A DNA stretch of 64,000 bases from Labrys sp. KNU-23 (GTDB taxonomy: Bacteria > Pseudomonadota > Alphaproteobacteria > Rhizobiales > Labraceae): assembly GCF_008330945.1 (NCBI RefSeq), contig NZ_CP043489.1, forward strand, positions 4,847,501 through 4,911,500, written 5' to 3'. Positions within the stretch are counted from its first letter, which is position 1, and the number at the start of each line of letters is the position of its first letter. The notes below the pieces were generated by a model. The model ran no database searches. It was not told the DNA's origin and saw nothing but the letters and a program-made list of their open reading frames with translations. This document shows, piece by piece, positions 36,478 through 44,312 of the stretch. The translations under genes were made by a program, and so were the position numbers.

Positions 36478-36494
36478 CTCATCCATTGAATGAG
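36478..36494. promoter_or_regulatory. Dyad CTCAT-N7-ATGAG in the LysR/SMR intergenic region
   Basis: A perfect 5-bp inverted repeat separated by seven bases, about 115 bp from the LysR start and about 100 bp before the SMR start. It does not show the standard T-N11-A spacing, so assignment to the LysR protein is tentative. Confidence 0.35.
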
Positions 36495-36504
36495 AACTTC
36501 GAAT

Positions 36505-36534
36505 TTGTTGCTTTGAAAGTCAATCACTTAATAC
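36505..36534 (+). promoter_or_regulatory. Putative promoter of the SMR transporter gene
   Basis: TTGTTG (36505-36510) and TAATAC (36529-36534) are separated by 18 bases in an AT-rich stretch, 58 bp upstream of the ATG. Confidence 0.4.
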
Positions 36535-36592
36535 GGCAAGGACGGCTCATGTTTTCCATGAGATGAATTCAGTTTTGCAAAGGACAGCCATC

Positions 36593-36910
36593 ATGGCTTG
36601 GCTCTATCTGGCCGCAGCAGCGGTCTTCGAAGTAATTTTTGCCTTGAGCATGAAATATGCGGAGGGATTCACCCGTCCGCTTCCGACGGCCATAACCGTC
36701 ATCGCCGTGATCGGCGGCGTCGGCCTGCTGACCCTGGCGCTCAAGAGCCTGCCGGTCAGTGTCGCCTATCCGATCTGGACGGCGGTCGGTACGCTCGGGA
36801 CCGTGATCTTCGGTTACATCTTCCTGCGCGAGCCGCTGACGGCCATGAAGATCGTCAGCGCCATCGCCATCGTCGCGGGCGTCGCCGGCCTCAAGGCATC
36901 GACGGTGTAG
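36593..36910 (+). CDS. Small multidrug resistance (SMR) family transporter
   Basis: 105 residues with four membrane helices, the normal SMR size. Helix 1 holds the essential Glu13 (AAAAVFEVIFALSMKYAEGF); LPVSVAYPIWTAVGTLGTVI carries the conserved Tyr/Trp of the EmrE fold. These dimeric proton antiporters export quaternary ammonium cations or guanidinium. The helix 1 Trp expected in guanidinium exporters (SugE/Gdx) is Phe here, so subtype assignment is open. An AAAGGA site precedes the ATG. Divergent from the LysR gene. Confidence 0.92.
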   Translation: MAWLYLAAAAVFEVIFALSMKYAEGFTRPLPTAITVIAVIGGVGLLTLALKSLPVSVAYPIWTAVGTLGTVIFGYIFLREPLTAMKIVSAIAIVAGVAGLKASTV

Positions 36911-36930
36911 AGCCGGCAACGCCGGCAATC

Positions 36931-37488
36931 TCAGTCGTTCAACTCCAGCTTTTCCAAGAGGCGATCGAACAGGATCAGGTCGGCCGGCGTCAGCCGGTCG
37001 GCCTTCATCCTTATTTCCAGCGTGGCGTTATCAAGCCGCAGCAAGGCAATGACGGCGGCGGTCTTCGCCAAAGCCCGGTCCTCGATGTCATAGAGGCCGC
37101 GATAGCCCGTCATGCCACCCGACATGATCGGTTCGACCGGCTGGCGGGGGTGTATGCGCGAGCCGGGAGTGAGGCTCTGGATCCGCAGGTCGATCATCGC
37201 CCCCGTCGCAGCGCCGGGACCGAAGGCGGCAAAGCCAGGACGTGTCAGACTGCGTTCATCGGCCAGGAAGGTCGCCACCGTGTTCGGGGGGCAGGCCAGG
37301 GCGGCACAACGCAGGACCAGCAGGGTCGGCGGCGCGGACGCCTCCCTGACCCAGACGGTCTCGTCATAGCGCAGGCTGAAACCGCCGGTCTCGACGAGTT
37401 CTTCCGCAAGGCAGGCATTGCCTGATACGGCCAGGCACAGCGCGGCTGCAACCAGCCGGACCAGGCGGGGCCGCAGCCGGAATGACAT
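36931..37488 (-). CDS. Secreted protein of unknown function, coupled to purS
   Basis: 185 residues with a signal peptide (LRPRLVRLVAAALCLAVSGN, then ACLAEE). The mature domain starts VETGGFSLRYDETVWVREAS and ends with ILFDRLLEKLELND; four Cys are near the N-terminus and centre. No family recognised. Its ATG overlaps the stop of purS as TGATG, so translation is probably coupled to a purine gene although the product would be exported, which is unexpected. Convergent with the SMR gene. Confidence 0.75.
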   Translation of the reverse strand: MSFRLRPRLVRLVAAALCLAVSGNACLAEELVETGGFSLRYDETVWVREASAPPTLLVLRCAALACPPNTVATFLADERSLTRPGFAAFGPGAATGAMIDLRIQSLTPGSRIHPRQPVEPIMSGGMTGYRGLYDIEDRALAKTAAVIALLRLDNATLEIRMKADRLTPADLILFDRLLEKLELND

Positions 37489-37727
37489 CAGGCGATGTCG
37501 ATGCTGTAATTCTCGATCACCGTATTGGCGAGCAGCTTTTCGCAAGCGGCCTTCAGTGTCTCGCGCGCCGTCTCGGCATCGGCCTGGCCGAGCTCGATGT
37601 CGAACACCTTGCCCTGGCGCACGCCAGCGACATCCTTGATGCCGAGCGAAGCAAGAGCACCCTCGATCGCCTTGCCCTGGGGGTCGAGGACGCCGTTCTT
37701 GAGCGTAACGATCACACGGGCCTTCAT
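37488..37727 (-). CDS. purS: Phosphoribosylformylglycinamidine synthase subunit PurS
   Basis: 79-residue small subunit that bridges PurL and PurQ in the FGAM synthase complex. The sequence MKARVIVTLKNGVLDPQGKA, then GIKDVAGVRQGKVFDIEL is the standard PurS pattern, as is the terminal NTVIENYSIDIA. The start at 37727 is chosen because it begins exactly at the family N-terminus; the frame opens six codons earlier. The stop overlaps the start of a secreted-protein gene. Confidence 0.95.
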   Translation of the reverse strand: MKARVIVTLKNGVLDPQGKAIEGALASLGIKDVAGVRQGKVFDIELGQADAETARETLKAACEKLLANTVIENYSIDIA

Positions 37728-37791
37728 GCAACACCTGCCTTCCAACGAGGAGAAATCTTCGGCTTGCGCTTAAAGCAGTCCGGGCGCTGGT

Positions 37792-38358
37792 TCAATCATT
37801 GCCTTGCCGATCGGGCCGGGAAAATGTCTCGAACACGCCGAGGAAACGCGGTGGTACGGCCTCGGTCAGCCAGACACCATTGTCGCTGCGATAGAATGTC
37901 AGCCCTTGCGCCTGCATCGCCTGGGCATCGATCCGCAGGATGATCCAGGGGCCGGCGCGCCGCATCGCGACCTTGCGGGCGGTATCGTGGTCATCGGATA
38001 GATGCACATGCTGGCGCGAGCGCTTTTCCAAGCCGGTAGCGAAAATACCGGCCTGGTTGGAGGCCGTGGTGCCGTGCCACAATTCGGCAGGCGGCGTGGC
38101 GGCGGCAAGGCCGAGATCGATATCGACGCTGTGGCCCTGGTTGGCGCGAATGCGCGTGCCGGCGATGACGAAGCGCTGCTTGTCGCTTTGCCCGACAACC
38201 CGTTCGATATCCTGTCGGCCCGCTCCCAGCCGCTCGGCGGCAGCCTTGGCGAGATCGTCGATCTCGACCCAACCCTGCGCGTCGAGCACCAGGCCGGCCG
38301 TCTCCGGTGCGTGTCGAAGCACCAGGCTCATGAATTTGCTGAGTTTTTTGTCGTCCAT
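37792..38358 (-). CDS. kptA: RNA 2'-phosphotransferase (Tpt1/KptA)
   Basis: 188-residue member of the KptA/Tpt1 family, which removes an internal 2'-phosphate from RNA using NAD+, giving ADP-ribose 1'',2''-cyclic phosphate. Family landmarks are KLSKFMSLVLRHAPETAGL, the QGHSVDIDL segment, ELWHGTTASNQAGIFATGL and RQHVHLSDD, with the conserved Arg, His and Gly residues intact. Bacteria lack the tRNA-splicing pathway that needs this enzyme, so the physiological substrate is unclear. The gene is immediately upstream of purS. Confidence 0.95.
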   Translation of the reverse strand: MDDKKLSKFMSLVLRHAPETAGLVLDAQGWVEIDDLAKAAAERLGAGRQDIERVVGQSDKQRFVIAGTRIRANQGHSVDIDLGLAAATPPAELWHGTTASNQAGIFATGLEKRSRQHVHLSDDHDTARKVAMRRAGPWIILRIDAQAMQAQGLTFYRSDNGVWLTEAVPPRFLGVFETFSRPDRQGND

Positions 38359-38398
38359 GGCGATATCCGATACCGTAGGTCACTGTCGTCGCAGCACG

Positions 38399-38432
38399 CC
38401 AAAAAGCAGCATTCTCCTTTCGGCATGCTGCT
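38399..38432 (-). terminator. Rho-independent terminator of the 38440-38982 lipoprotein gene
   Basis: AGCAGCAT (38405-38412) pairs with ATGCTGCT (38425-38432) around a 12-nt loop. A T run follows on the minus strand. It begins eight bases past the lipoprotein stop. Confidence 0.85.
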
Positions 38433-38439
38433 TCGAGGG

Positions 38440-38982
38440 CTACTGCGTCGCTTCGTCGATGAGCTTCCTGGCGATGCGCGGTTCGCCGGCAATGACGACG
38501 ATGAAGCTGGTCTCGCCCGCCTTGCGCTGCCCGACGGCATAGGCGTTGATGTGGTGGGCTTTCTTGCCGCCTGTCATCGCGAGCTGGATGCCCTTCCAAT
38601 CACCGGAGCCGAAACTGTCGACGCTCACCTGGGGGGGCGGGATCTTGGTTTTGGCATCGGGTTTGGCGAGCAGGGCAGCAAGCCGTTTGGGCTCGGCCAG
38701 GGATCGTTCGATCGCCAATGCATCCGGACCGGTCACGGTGAAGCGCTCGATCGCCGCATCATAGCCGCAGCGCATCTTGGTGCACAGTTGCAGCCCGTCG
38801 ACGCGAATATTCTCACGCGAGACGAAGGCTCGCATCGGCAGCACCACCCAGGAGCGGGAATCCGGCAGCGACACGGCCGGATCGGCAGCCCACAGGTCGA
38901 AAAGGCTGCAGCCGGCAAGGGTCAGGAGACCCACGCCAGCAAAAAGGGCTCGGACGCCGTAACGCGCGAGCCCCTTACGCAT
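38440..38982 (-). CDS. Putative lipoprotein of unknown function
   Basis: 180 residues. The N-terminus is a lipoprotein signal with lipobox LTLAGCSLFD (lipid-attached Cys near 25). The mature part contains WVVLPMRAFVSRENIRVDGL, the pair CTKMRCGYDAAIERF, and HHINAYAVGQRKAGETSFIV; a small envelope protein is likely. No family recognised. The ATG at 38982 gives the signal; the longer frame does not. It is directly downstream of purC on the same strand and followed by a terminator, so purC and it may form a unit. Confidence 0.78.
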   Translation of the reverse strand: MRKGLARYGVRALFAGVGLLTLAGCSLFDLWAADPAVSLPDSRSWVVLPMRAFVSRENIRVDGLQLCTKMRCGYDAAIERFTVTGPDALAIERSLAEPKRLAALLAKPDAKTKIPPPQVSVDSFGSGDWKGIQLAMTGGKKAHHINAYAVGQRKAGETSFIVVIAGEPRIARKLIDEATQ

Positions 38983-38999
38983 TATTGCACTCGAGGCGA

Positions 39000-39764
39000 T
39001 CACTGAACCAGCTTGGGCCCCTTGACGACGACATTGTCCATCTCGTTCATGATGCCGAGACGGCGGGCGACTTCGGTGTAGGCCTCGACGAGCCCTCCCA
39101 TATCGCGGCGGAAACGATCCTTGTCGAGCTTGTCGTTCGACTTGATGTCCCACAGGCGGCAGGAGTCCGGCGAGATCTCATCCGCCAGGACAATGCGCAT
39201 GATGTCATTCTCCCACAGGCGGCCGCATTCGATCTTGAAATCGACCAGGCGGATGCCGACGCCGAGGAAGAGGCCGGAGAGGAAGTCGTTGACGCGGATA
39301 GCCAGCGCCATGATGTCGTCGAGCTCCGGCGGGCTGGCCCAGCCGAAAGCGGTGATATGCTCTTCCGATACCATCGGATCGCTGAGGGCATCGTTCTTGT
39401 AGTAGAATTCGACGATCGAACGCGGTAGCTGCGTGCCTTCCTCGATACCCAAGCGCGTGGCGATGGAACCGGCGGCCACGTTGCGGACCACGATCTCAAG
39501 CGGAATGATCTCCACCTCGCGGATCAGTTGCTCACGCATGTTGAGGCGGCGGATGAAATGGGTGGGCACACCGATATCGTTGAGGTTCTGGAACAGATAT
39601 TCGGAAATGCGGTTGTTGAGGACGCCCTTGCCGTCGATGACCTCGTGCTTCTTGGCATTGAATGCGGTGGCGTCGTCTTTGAAGTGCTGGATCAGCGTGC
39701 CGGGCTCTGGACCCTCATAGAGGACCTTCGCCTTGCCTTCGTAAATGCGGCGGCGGCGGTTCAT
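39000..39764 (-). CDS. purC: Phosphoribosylaminoimidazole-succinocarboxamide synthase
   Basis: 254-residue SAICAR synthetase, joining aspartate to CAIR in purine biosynthesis. It opens with RRRRIYEGKAKVLYEGPEPG (ATP site) and contains LNDIGVPTHFIRRLN, EIIPLEIVVRNVAAGS and DFKIECGRL, all conserved. The ATG at 39764 is at the family start. The following lipoprotein gene begins 17 bases later on the same strand. Upstream is a 360-bp divergent region shared with the DUF1476 gene. Confidence 0.97.
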   Translation of the reverse strand: MNRRRRIYEGKAKVLYEGPEPGTLIQHFKDDATAFNAKKHEVIDGKGVLNNRISEYLFQNLNDIGVPTHFIRRLNMREQLIREVEIIPLEIVVRNVAAGSIATRLGIEEGTQLPRSIVEFYYKNDALSDPMVSEEHITAFGWASPPELDDIMALAIRVNDFLSGLFLGVGIRLVDFKIECGRLWENDIMRIVLADEISPDSCRLWDIKSNDKLDKDRFRRDMGGLVEAYTEVARRLGIMNEMDNVVVKGPKLVQ

Positions 39765-40125
39765 CGGGATGTACCGTGGTTTGAGAAAATCCGTCAAAGG
39801 GCCTGGGCTCCTGGAAATGCGATCCGTGGCCGGCGCAATTGGCGATTCGATTTGCGGGAGCAAACCGGAGACAAGGCCAACTTACCCGATCATGCCTCCG
39901 CACACAATCTTCGTGCAGGCGGAGCACCCGATCAGAACCGAGCTTCACGAATCGAGCCAAAGCACATTTGCTAGTGCCCGGCATGAGTGTAGTTTCAAGA
40001 CGCCCGGCATCCTGGGGAGGAGAGGGCGTTACGGCGCGTTAATTTGATTTGGGGATTGCGCGCCTATATGCAACAGGCATGGCCGGTCCTTCAAGGAAAA
40101 CCGGTAGCTGAACAGGATTTAACGG
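39765..40125. other. Divergent intergenic region purC / DUF1476
   Basis: No gene supported. It should hold both promoters. The segment near 40040-40070 (AATTTGATTT then CCTATATGC) resembles a weak promoter for the DUF1476 gene, but the spacing is short. Confidence 0.4.
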
Positions 40126-40449
40126 ATGACCACCTTCGACAAGCGGGAAGAGGCTTTCGAAAGCAAATTCGCCCATGACGAGGATCTGCGATTCAAGGCG
40201 ACCGCTCGCCGGAACAAGCTCCTTGGCCTGTGGGCCGCCGAAAAACTCGGCCTTTCGGGTGATGAAGCCAACGCCTATGCCAAATCAGTCGTCCTTTCGG
40301 ACTTCGAGGAGGCCGGTGACCACGACGTGGTGCGCAAGGTGCTCAGCGATTTCGCCGCAGCCAATCTCTCGATGAGCGAGCCGCAGGTTCGCCAGGCCAT
40401 GACCGAACTGCTCGGCCGCGCCGTCCAGGAAATCCAGGACGGTGTTTGA
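40126..40449 (+). CDS. DUF1476 protein (F1-ATPase zeta-subunit family)
   Basis: 107-residue alpha-helical protein of the DUF1476 family. In Paracoccus and other alphaproteobacteria this family is the zeta subunit that inhibits F1-ATPase through its N-terminus. The family pattern is clear: FDKREEAFESKFAHDEDLRF, ARRNKLLGLWAAEKLGLSGD, EEAGDHDVVRKVLSDF. The basic/aromatic N-terminal segment is intact. A hairpin without a T tract follows. Divergent from purC. Confidence 0.95.
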   Translation: MTTFDKREEAFESKFAHDEDLRFKATARRNKLLGLWAAEKLGLSGDEANAYAKSVVLSDFEEAGDHDVVRKVLSDFAAANLSMSEPQVRQAMTELLGRAVQEIQDGV

Positions 40450-40502
40450 AACACGGCGTTTGATCGACGGCGTGTGAACGTCCTCACTCAATCCATCTCT
40501 CA

Positions 40503-40527
40503 CGATGCCCCGCCCGGTGGGGCATCG
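40503..40527 (+). terminator. Hairpin after the DUF1476 gene
   Basis: A perfect 9-bp stem pairs CGATGCCCC (40503-40511) with GGGGCATCG (40519-40527). No T tract follows and the next start is 23 bases away, so it may attenuate rather than fully stop transcription. Confidence 0.5.
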
Positions 40528-40549
40528 CAGCAATGTGATCGGAAATGCC

Positions 40550-41344
40550 ATGACTGCCCCCACGCTGCGCACGCGCCTGGCCAAAGGTGAAAAGATCTTT
40601 GCGGCCTGGATGGGGGCAGCCTACCCGCGCATGGCCGAGGCACTCGGCCGTGCCGGGTTCGATGCTGTCATCATCGACCTGCAGCATGGCGAGGCTTCTT
40701 TCGGCGAAGCGCGCGATGCCATCAGCGCGGCGCACCTGGCCAATACGCCGACGGGCGTGCGGGTCGGCCTGGACGGCTTCGGCGAGGCCGCACGGCTCTA
40801 TGACGTCGGTGCCGAGTTCGCCATCCTGCCGATGATCAATTCGGTGGAGGATGCCCGCCGCCTGGTCGACACCTTGAAATACCCGCCGGTCGGCGGGCGG
40901 AGCTGGGGCGGAACCCGTGCCATCTCGCTGTTCGGCGCCGAGACGGAAAGCTATCGCACCGCCGCCAACGACCAATTGATCGCATTGGCGATGATAGAAA
41001 CGCGGCAGGCGGCCGATGTGCTGGAGGAGATCCTCGACGTGCCGGGTCTCGATGGCGTCTTCGTCGGGCCGAGCGATCTGTCGATCAGCCTGAGCAAGGG
41101 GGCCAGGCTCGATCATCAACTGCCGGAATCGGTCGAGGTGATCAACAGGGTTCTCGCCGCCGCCAAGGCCCGCAACAAGCTGACGGCGATCTATTGCGGC
41201 AGTGGCGAGGCGGCTGCCCGCAATGCCGAGCTCGGCTTCGACATCATGGGCATTGGTTCGGATTGGGCCTTCCTCACCGCCGGCGCCCAGGCCGCCTTGA
41301 AGGCCGCGCGCGGCCATGCAGGCCCGGCCGGTCCGAATTATTGA
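40550..41344 (+). CDS. HpcH/HpaI aldolase family protein
   Basis: 264-residue TIM-barrel class II (metal-dependent) aldolase of the HpcH/HpaI family, related to 2-keto-3-deoxy-L-rhamnonate and 4-hydroxy-2-oxoheptanedioate aldolases. Family marks are AGFDAVIIDLQHGEASF, the Arg-Gly-Gly-like GGRSWGGTRA loop, ALAMIETRQAAD with the metal-binding Glu, and GLDGVFVGPSDLS with the metal Asp. The substrate cannot be read from the sequence. The ATG at 40550 fits the family; the gene follows DUF1476 across a hairpin. Confidence 0.92.
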   Translation: MTAPTLRTRLAKGEKIFAAWMGAAYPRMAEALGRAGFDAVIIDLQHGEASFGEARDAISAAHLANTPTGVRVGLDGFGEAARLYDVGAEFAILPMINSVEDARRLVDTLKYPPVGGRSWGGTRAISLFGAETESYRTAANDQLIALAMIETRQAADVLEEILDVPGLDGVFVGPSDLSISLSKGARLDHQLPESVEVINRVLAAAKARNKLTAIYCGSGEAAARNAELGFDIMGIGSDWAFLTAGAQAALKAARGHAGPAGPNY

Positions 41345-41380
41345 GCCAGGCGCACCCGGAGGAAAGTCCGCGCTCCAGCG

Positions 41381-41944
41381 CTACTGGCTTTCGTGCTTGA
41401 GCTTCGACAGGAAGGAAGCCAGGCGCAGCAATCCTTCCGGCCAGGGACCGTGGCCGGATTCCACATTGATATGGCCGGCTTCGCCCGCATCGACAAACTC
41501 GCTGTCCCAGACCTCGGCAAAGGAACTGGCGCGATTGATCTCGCAATAGGGATCGTTTCGGCTTGCCACCAGGAGCGATGGGAAGGGCAGGGCCGCCATC
41601 GGGATCGGATTGAAATCGAGGTCATAGCCCGGCAGCAGATCCGGCTTGTCCCAATCGGAGGGCGCCACCAGCATCGCACCGATGACATGCCCCTTCAGGC
41701 GGTCGGCAGCAAACACGGTGGTGATCACGCCGATCGAGTGGGCGATGATGATGGCAGGCCGGCTCGACGTCTGCACGCTTTCCACCAGCCTGTTCACCCA
41801 GGCCTCGCGCACCGGATGATCCCAGTCATCCTGCTCGACGCGGCGGGCGGTCGAGAGCTTGGCCTGCCAGCGCGACTGCCAGTGATCCGGGCCGGAATTG
41901 CCGAGGCCCGGCACGATCAGGATGTCGGCATCGGAAATGCGCAC
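41381..41944 (-). CDS. RBBP9/YdeN family alpha/beta-hydrolase
   Basis: 187 residues of the RBBP9 (DUF1234-like) serine hydrolase family. The N-terminus ILIVPGLGNSGPDHWQSRW, the nucleophile elbow AIIIAHSIGV (A-H-S-I-G), the Asp-containing LLVASRNDPYC and the catalytic His in AGHINVESGHGPWP are all present. The family's natural substrates are mostly unknown. It converges with the aldolase gene and lies downstream of purB on the same strand. Confidence 0.93.
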   Translation of the reverse strand: MRISDADILIVPGLGNSGPDHWQSRWQAKLSTARRVEQDDWDHPVREAWVNRLVESVQTSSRPAIIIAHSIGVITTVFAADRLKGHVIGAMLVAPSDWDKPDLLPGYDLDFNPIPMAALPFPSLLVASRNDPYCEINRASSFAEVWDSEFVDAGEAGHINVESGHGPWPEGLLRLASFLSKLKHESQ

Positions 41945-42103
41945 GTCGATATTTCTCCGGCTCGATTGAGTGCACCACCTGGCAGCCGAGGCTGCCGCGA
42001 CTCAAGACCATGAGCCCATTCTAGGAGCAGGGCGGCGAACCGGAAGCCGGGATGCTCCCGCAACGCCGCTCGTCCACAACTACCAGGCGAACGCCCGATC
42101 CCT

Positions 42104-42140
42104 GCTCAGGTTTCTGAGCCCGGGCTCAGGTTTCTGAGCC
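42104..42140. repeat. Tandem duplicated hairpin at the purB stop
   Basis: A 17-base unit (GCTCAGGTTTCTGAGCC) occurs at 42104-42120 and again at 42124-42140. Each unit is a hairpin (GCTCAG/CTGAGC around GTTT). The second copy overlaps the last codons and stop of purB. Confidence 0.8.
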
Positions 42141-43436
42141 GAGGACGCGATCGAAGATCGTGTCGACATGCTTGAAGTGATAGCCCTCGTCGAACATCGC
42201 CTCGAGCGCTGCATCGGAAAGGAGGGCGGAGACTTCGGGATCGGCCTTGAGGAAGGCGAGAAAGTCGCCTTCGCCCCGCCAGACCTTCATGGCGTTGCGC
42301 TGGACCAGGCGGTAGGAATCCTCGCGGCTGGCGCCGGCCTGGGTGAGGGCCAGCAGCACGCGCTGCGAATTGTGCAGGCCGCCGAGACGATCGAGATTGC
42401 GGCGCATGTTTTCGGGATAGATCATCAGCTTGTCGATCACGCCGGCAAGGCGAGCCAGGGCGAAGTCCAGCGTCACCGTGGCATCGGGACCGATCATGCG
42501 CTCGACGGAGGAGTGCGAGATGTCGCGCTCGTGCCAGAGCGCCACGTTCTCCAGGGCCGGCGTCACGGCCGAACGCACGATGCGGGCGAGGCCGGTGAGG
42601 TTTTCGGTCAGCACGGGGTTGCGCTTGTGCGGCATCGCCGACGAACCCTTCTGCCCGGCGGAGAAGAATTCCTCGGCTTCCAGCACTTCGGTGCGCTGCA
42701 GATGGCGGATCTCGGTAGCGAGGCGCTCGATCGAGGAGGCGACCACGCCCAGCGTCGCAAAGAACATGGCATGACGGTCGCGCGGGATCACCTGCGTCGA
42801 GACAGGCTCGACGGCCAGGCCCATCTTTTCCGCCACATAGGCTTCCACCGCCGGATCGATATTGGCGAAGGTGCCGACGGCGCCCGATATCGCGCAGGTG
42901 GCGATTTCCTTGCGTGCCGCGACGAGGCGCTCGCGGTTGCGCGCGAATTCGGCATAGGCCTGGGCGAGCTTGAGGCCGAAGGTGACCGGTTCGGCATGGA
43001 TGCCGTGGCTGCGGCCGATGGTGGGCGTGTACTTATGCTCGACGGCACGCTTGCGAAGCGCCGCGAGCACATCGTCGATATCGGCGATCAGCAGGTCGGC
43101 CGCCCGTGAAAGCTGCACGGCGAGGCAGGTGTCGAGCACGTCCGAAGAGGTCATCCCCTGGTGCAGGAAGCGCGCTTCCGGGCCGACGATCTCGCCGAGA
43201 TGGGTGAGGAAGGCGATGACGTCGTGCTTGACCTCCCGCTCGATCTCGTCGATCCGCGCCACGTCGAAGGTGGCATCCCTGGCTTTCTCCCAGACCTTGG
43301 CCGCTGCCTCCCTGGGCACGACGCCGAGCTCGGCGAGCTTGTCGGTGGCGTGGGCCTCGATCTCGAACCAGATGCGGAAACGGGACTGTTCCGCCCAGAT
43401 GGAGACCATTTGCGGGCGGCTGTAGCGTGGGATCAT
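42126..43436 (-). CDS. purB: Adenylosuccinate lyase
   Basis: 436-residue fumarase-superfamily enzyme acting twice in purine synthesis, on SAICAR and on adenylosuccinate. The superfamily signature is GSSAMPHKRNPVL, preceded by the mobile catalytic loop; RYSRPQMVSIWAEQ and THGIHAEPVTFGLKLAQAY-like SHGIHAEPVTFGLK segments are conserved. The ATG at 43436 matches the family start (MIPRYSRP); an earlier in-frame start adds 18 codons of no similarity. The last codons overlap a duplicated hairpin. Confidence 0.97.
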   Translation of the reverse strand: MIPRYSRPQMVSIWAEQSRFRIWFEIEAHATDKLAELGVVPREAAAKVWEKARDATFDVARIDEIEREVKHDVIAFLTHLGEIVGPEARFLHQGMTSSDVLDTCLAVQLSRAADLLIADIDDVLAALRKRAVEHKYTPTIGRSHGIHAEPVTFGLKLAQAYAEFARNRERLVAARKEIATCAISGAVGTFANIDPAVEAYVAEKMGLAVEPVSTQVIPRDRHAMFFATLGVVASSIERLATEIRHLQRTEVLEAEEFFSAGQKGSSAMPHKRNPVLTENLTGLARIVRSAVTPALENVALWHERDISHSSVERMIGPDATVTLDFALARLAGVIDKLMIYPENMRRNLDRLGGLHNSQRVLLALTQAGASREDSYRLVQRNAMKVWRGEGDFLAFLKADPEVSALLSDAALEAMFDEGYHFKHVDTIFDRVLGSET

Positions 43437-43513
43437 GGCAGGGTCCTTTCGCGCCCTTGTAGGCGTGGGCGCCTGGAAAGTGAAACGCAAATCTGCGGGC
43501 GGAAGGGGCGATA

Positions 43514-44185
43514 TCAGAGGGCCGACGTCGCGGCCTCGCGGATGGCGGCGATGTTGGCAGCGTAAGCGGCCGGACCACCCTTGAACACGTAGGAGCCGGC
43601 GACGAGCGCATTGGCGCCGGCCCGCACCACCAGCGGTGCGGTCTCGGGCGTGATGCCGCCATCGACCTCGATATCGATGTCGCGCTTGCCCACCCGGGCC
43701 CGGACGGCGGCGATCTTCGACAAGGTCTCGGGGATGAAGGCCTGGCCGCCGAAACCGGGATTAACCGTCATCACCAGGATGAGATCGGCGAGATCGAGCA
43801 CATAGTCGACCACTTCCGGCGAGGTGCCCGGATTGATCGCCACGCCGGCGCGCTTGCCGAGCTTCCTGATGTGCTGCAGCGAGCGATGAAGATGCGGGCC
43901 TGCCTCGGCATGGACGGTGATGGTGTCGCAGCCGGCCTTGGCGAAATCGTCGAGATAGGGATCGGCCGGCGAGATCATCAGATGGGCATCGAGCTTGGTG
44001 GAGACATGCGGCCGCAGGGCAGCAGCGACGCCGGCGCCAATGGTAAGGTTGGGCACGAAATGGCCGTCCATCACGTCGTAATGCACCCAGTCCGCGCCGG
44101 CTTCCTCGATCGCCCGCACTTCCGCGCCGAGCGCCGCGAAATCGGCGGAGAGAATGGAGGGGGCGATGATGATCGGGCGGGACAT
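43514..44185 (-). CDS. rpe: Ribulose-phosphate 3-epimerase
   Basis: 223-residue TIM-barrel enzyme interconverting ribulose-5-phosphate and xylulose-5-phosphate (pentose phosphate or Calvin cycle). The signatures IAPSILSADFAALG, DWVHYDVMDGHFVPN, VMTVNPGFGGQ and EVDGGITPETA are intact, including the metal-binding His and Asp residues. The ATG at 44185 is the family start; the frame opens 21 codons earlier. purB lies 77 bp downstream, and cotranscription is plausible. Confidence 0.97.
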   Translation of the reverse strand: MSRPIIIAPSILSADFAALGAEVRAIEEAGADWVHYDVMDGHFVPNLTIGAGVAAALRPHVSTKLDAHLMISPADPYLDDFAKAGCDTITVHAEAGPHLHRSLQHIRKLGKRAGVAINPGTSPEVVDYVLDLADLILVMTVNPGFGGQAFIPETLSKIAAVRARVGKRDIDIEVDGGITPETAPLVVRAGANALVAGSYVFKGGPAAYAANIAAIREAATSAL

Positions 44186-44312
44186 GGCGGATCCTGGGCT
44201 GTGACGGTCGCGGTGAACGGGCAGTACCTGCCAGAGCCCGCCGTTCATTGCAATCGTTGAGGGAGCATCCTTTGAGAGCGCGGGCGATCACCTTCCTTGC
44301 AAGGCCGCCCCG

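Noticed and set aside
36366..36592. Possible guanidine riboswitch (mini-ykkC) ahead of the SMR gene
   Set aside because: No paired stem-loops with the ACGR loops expected of that class were seen; only an ordinary dyad and a CTCATG/CATGAG hairpin.
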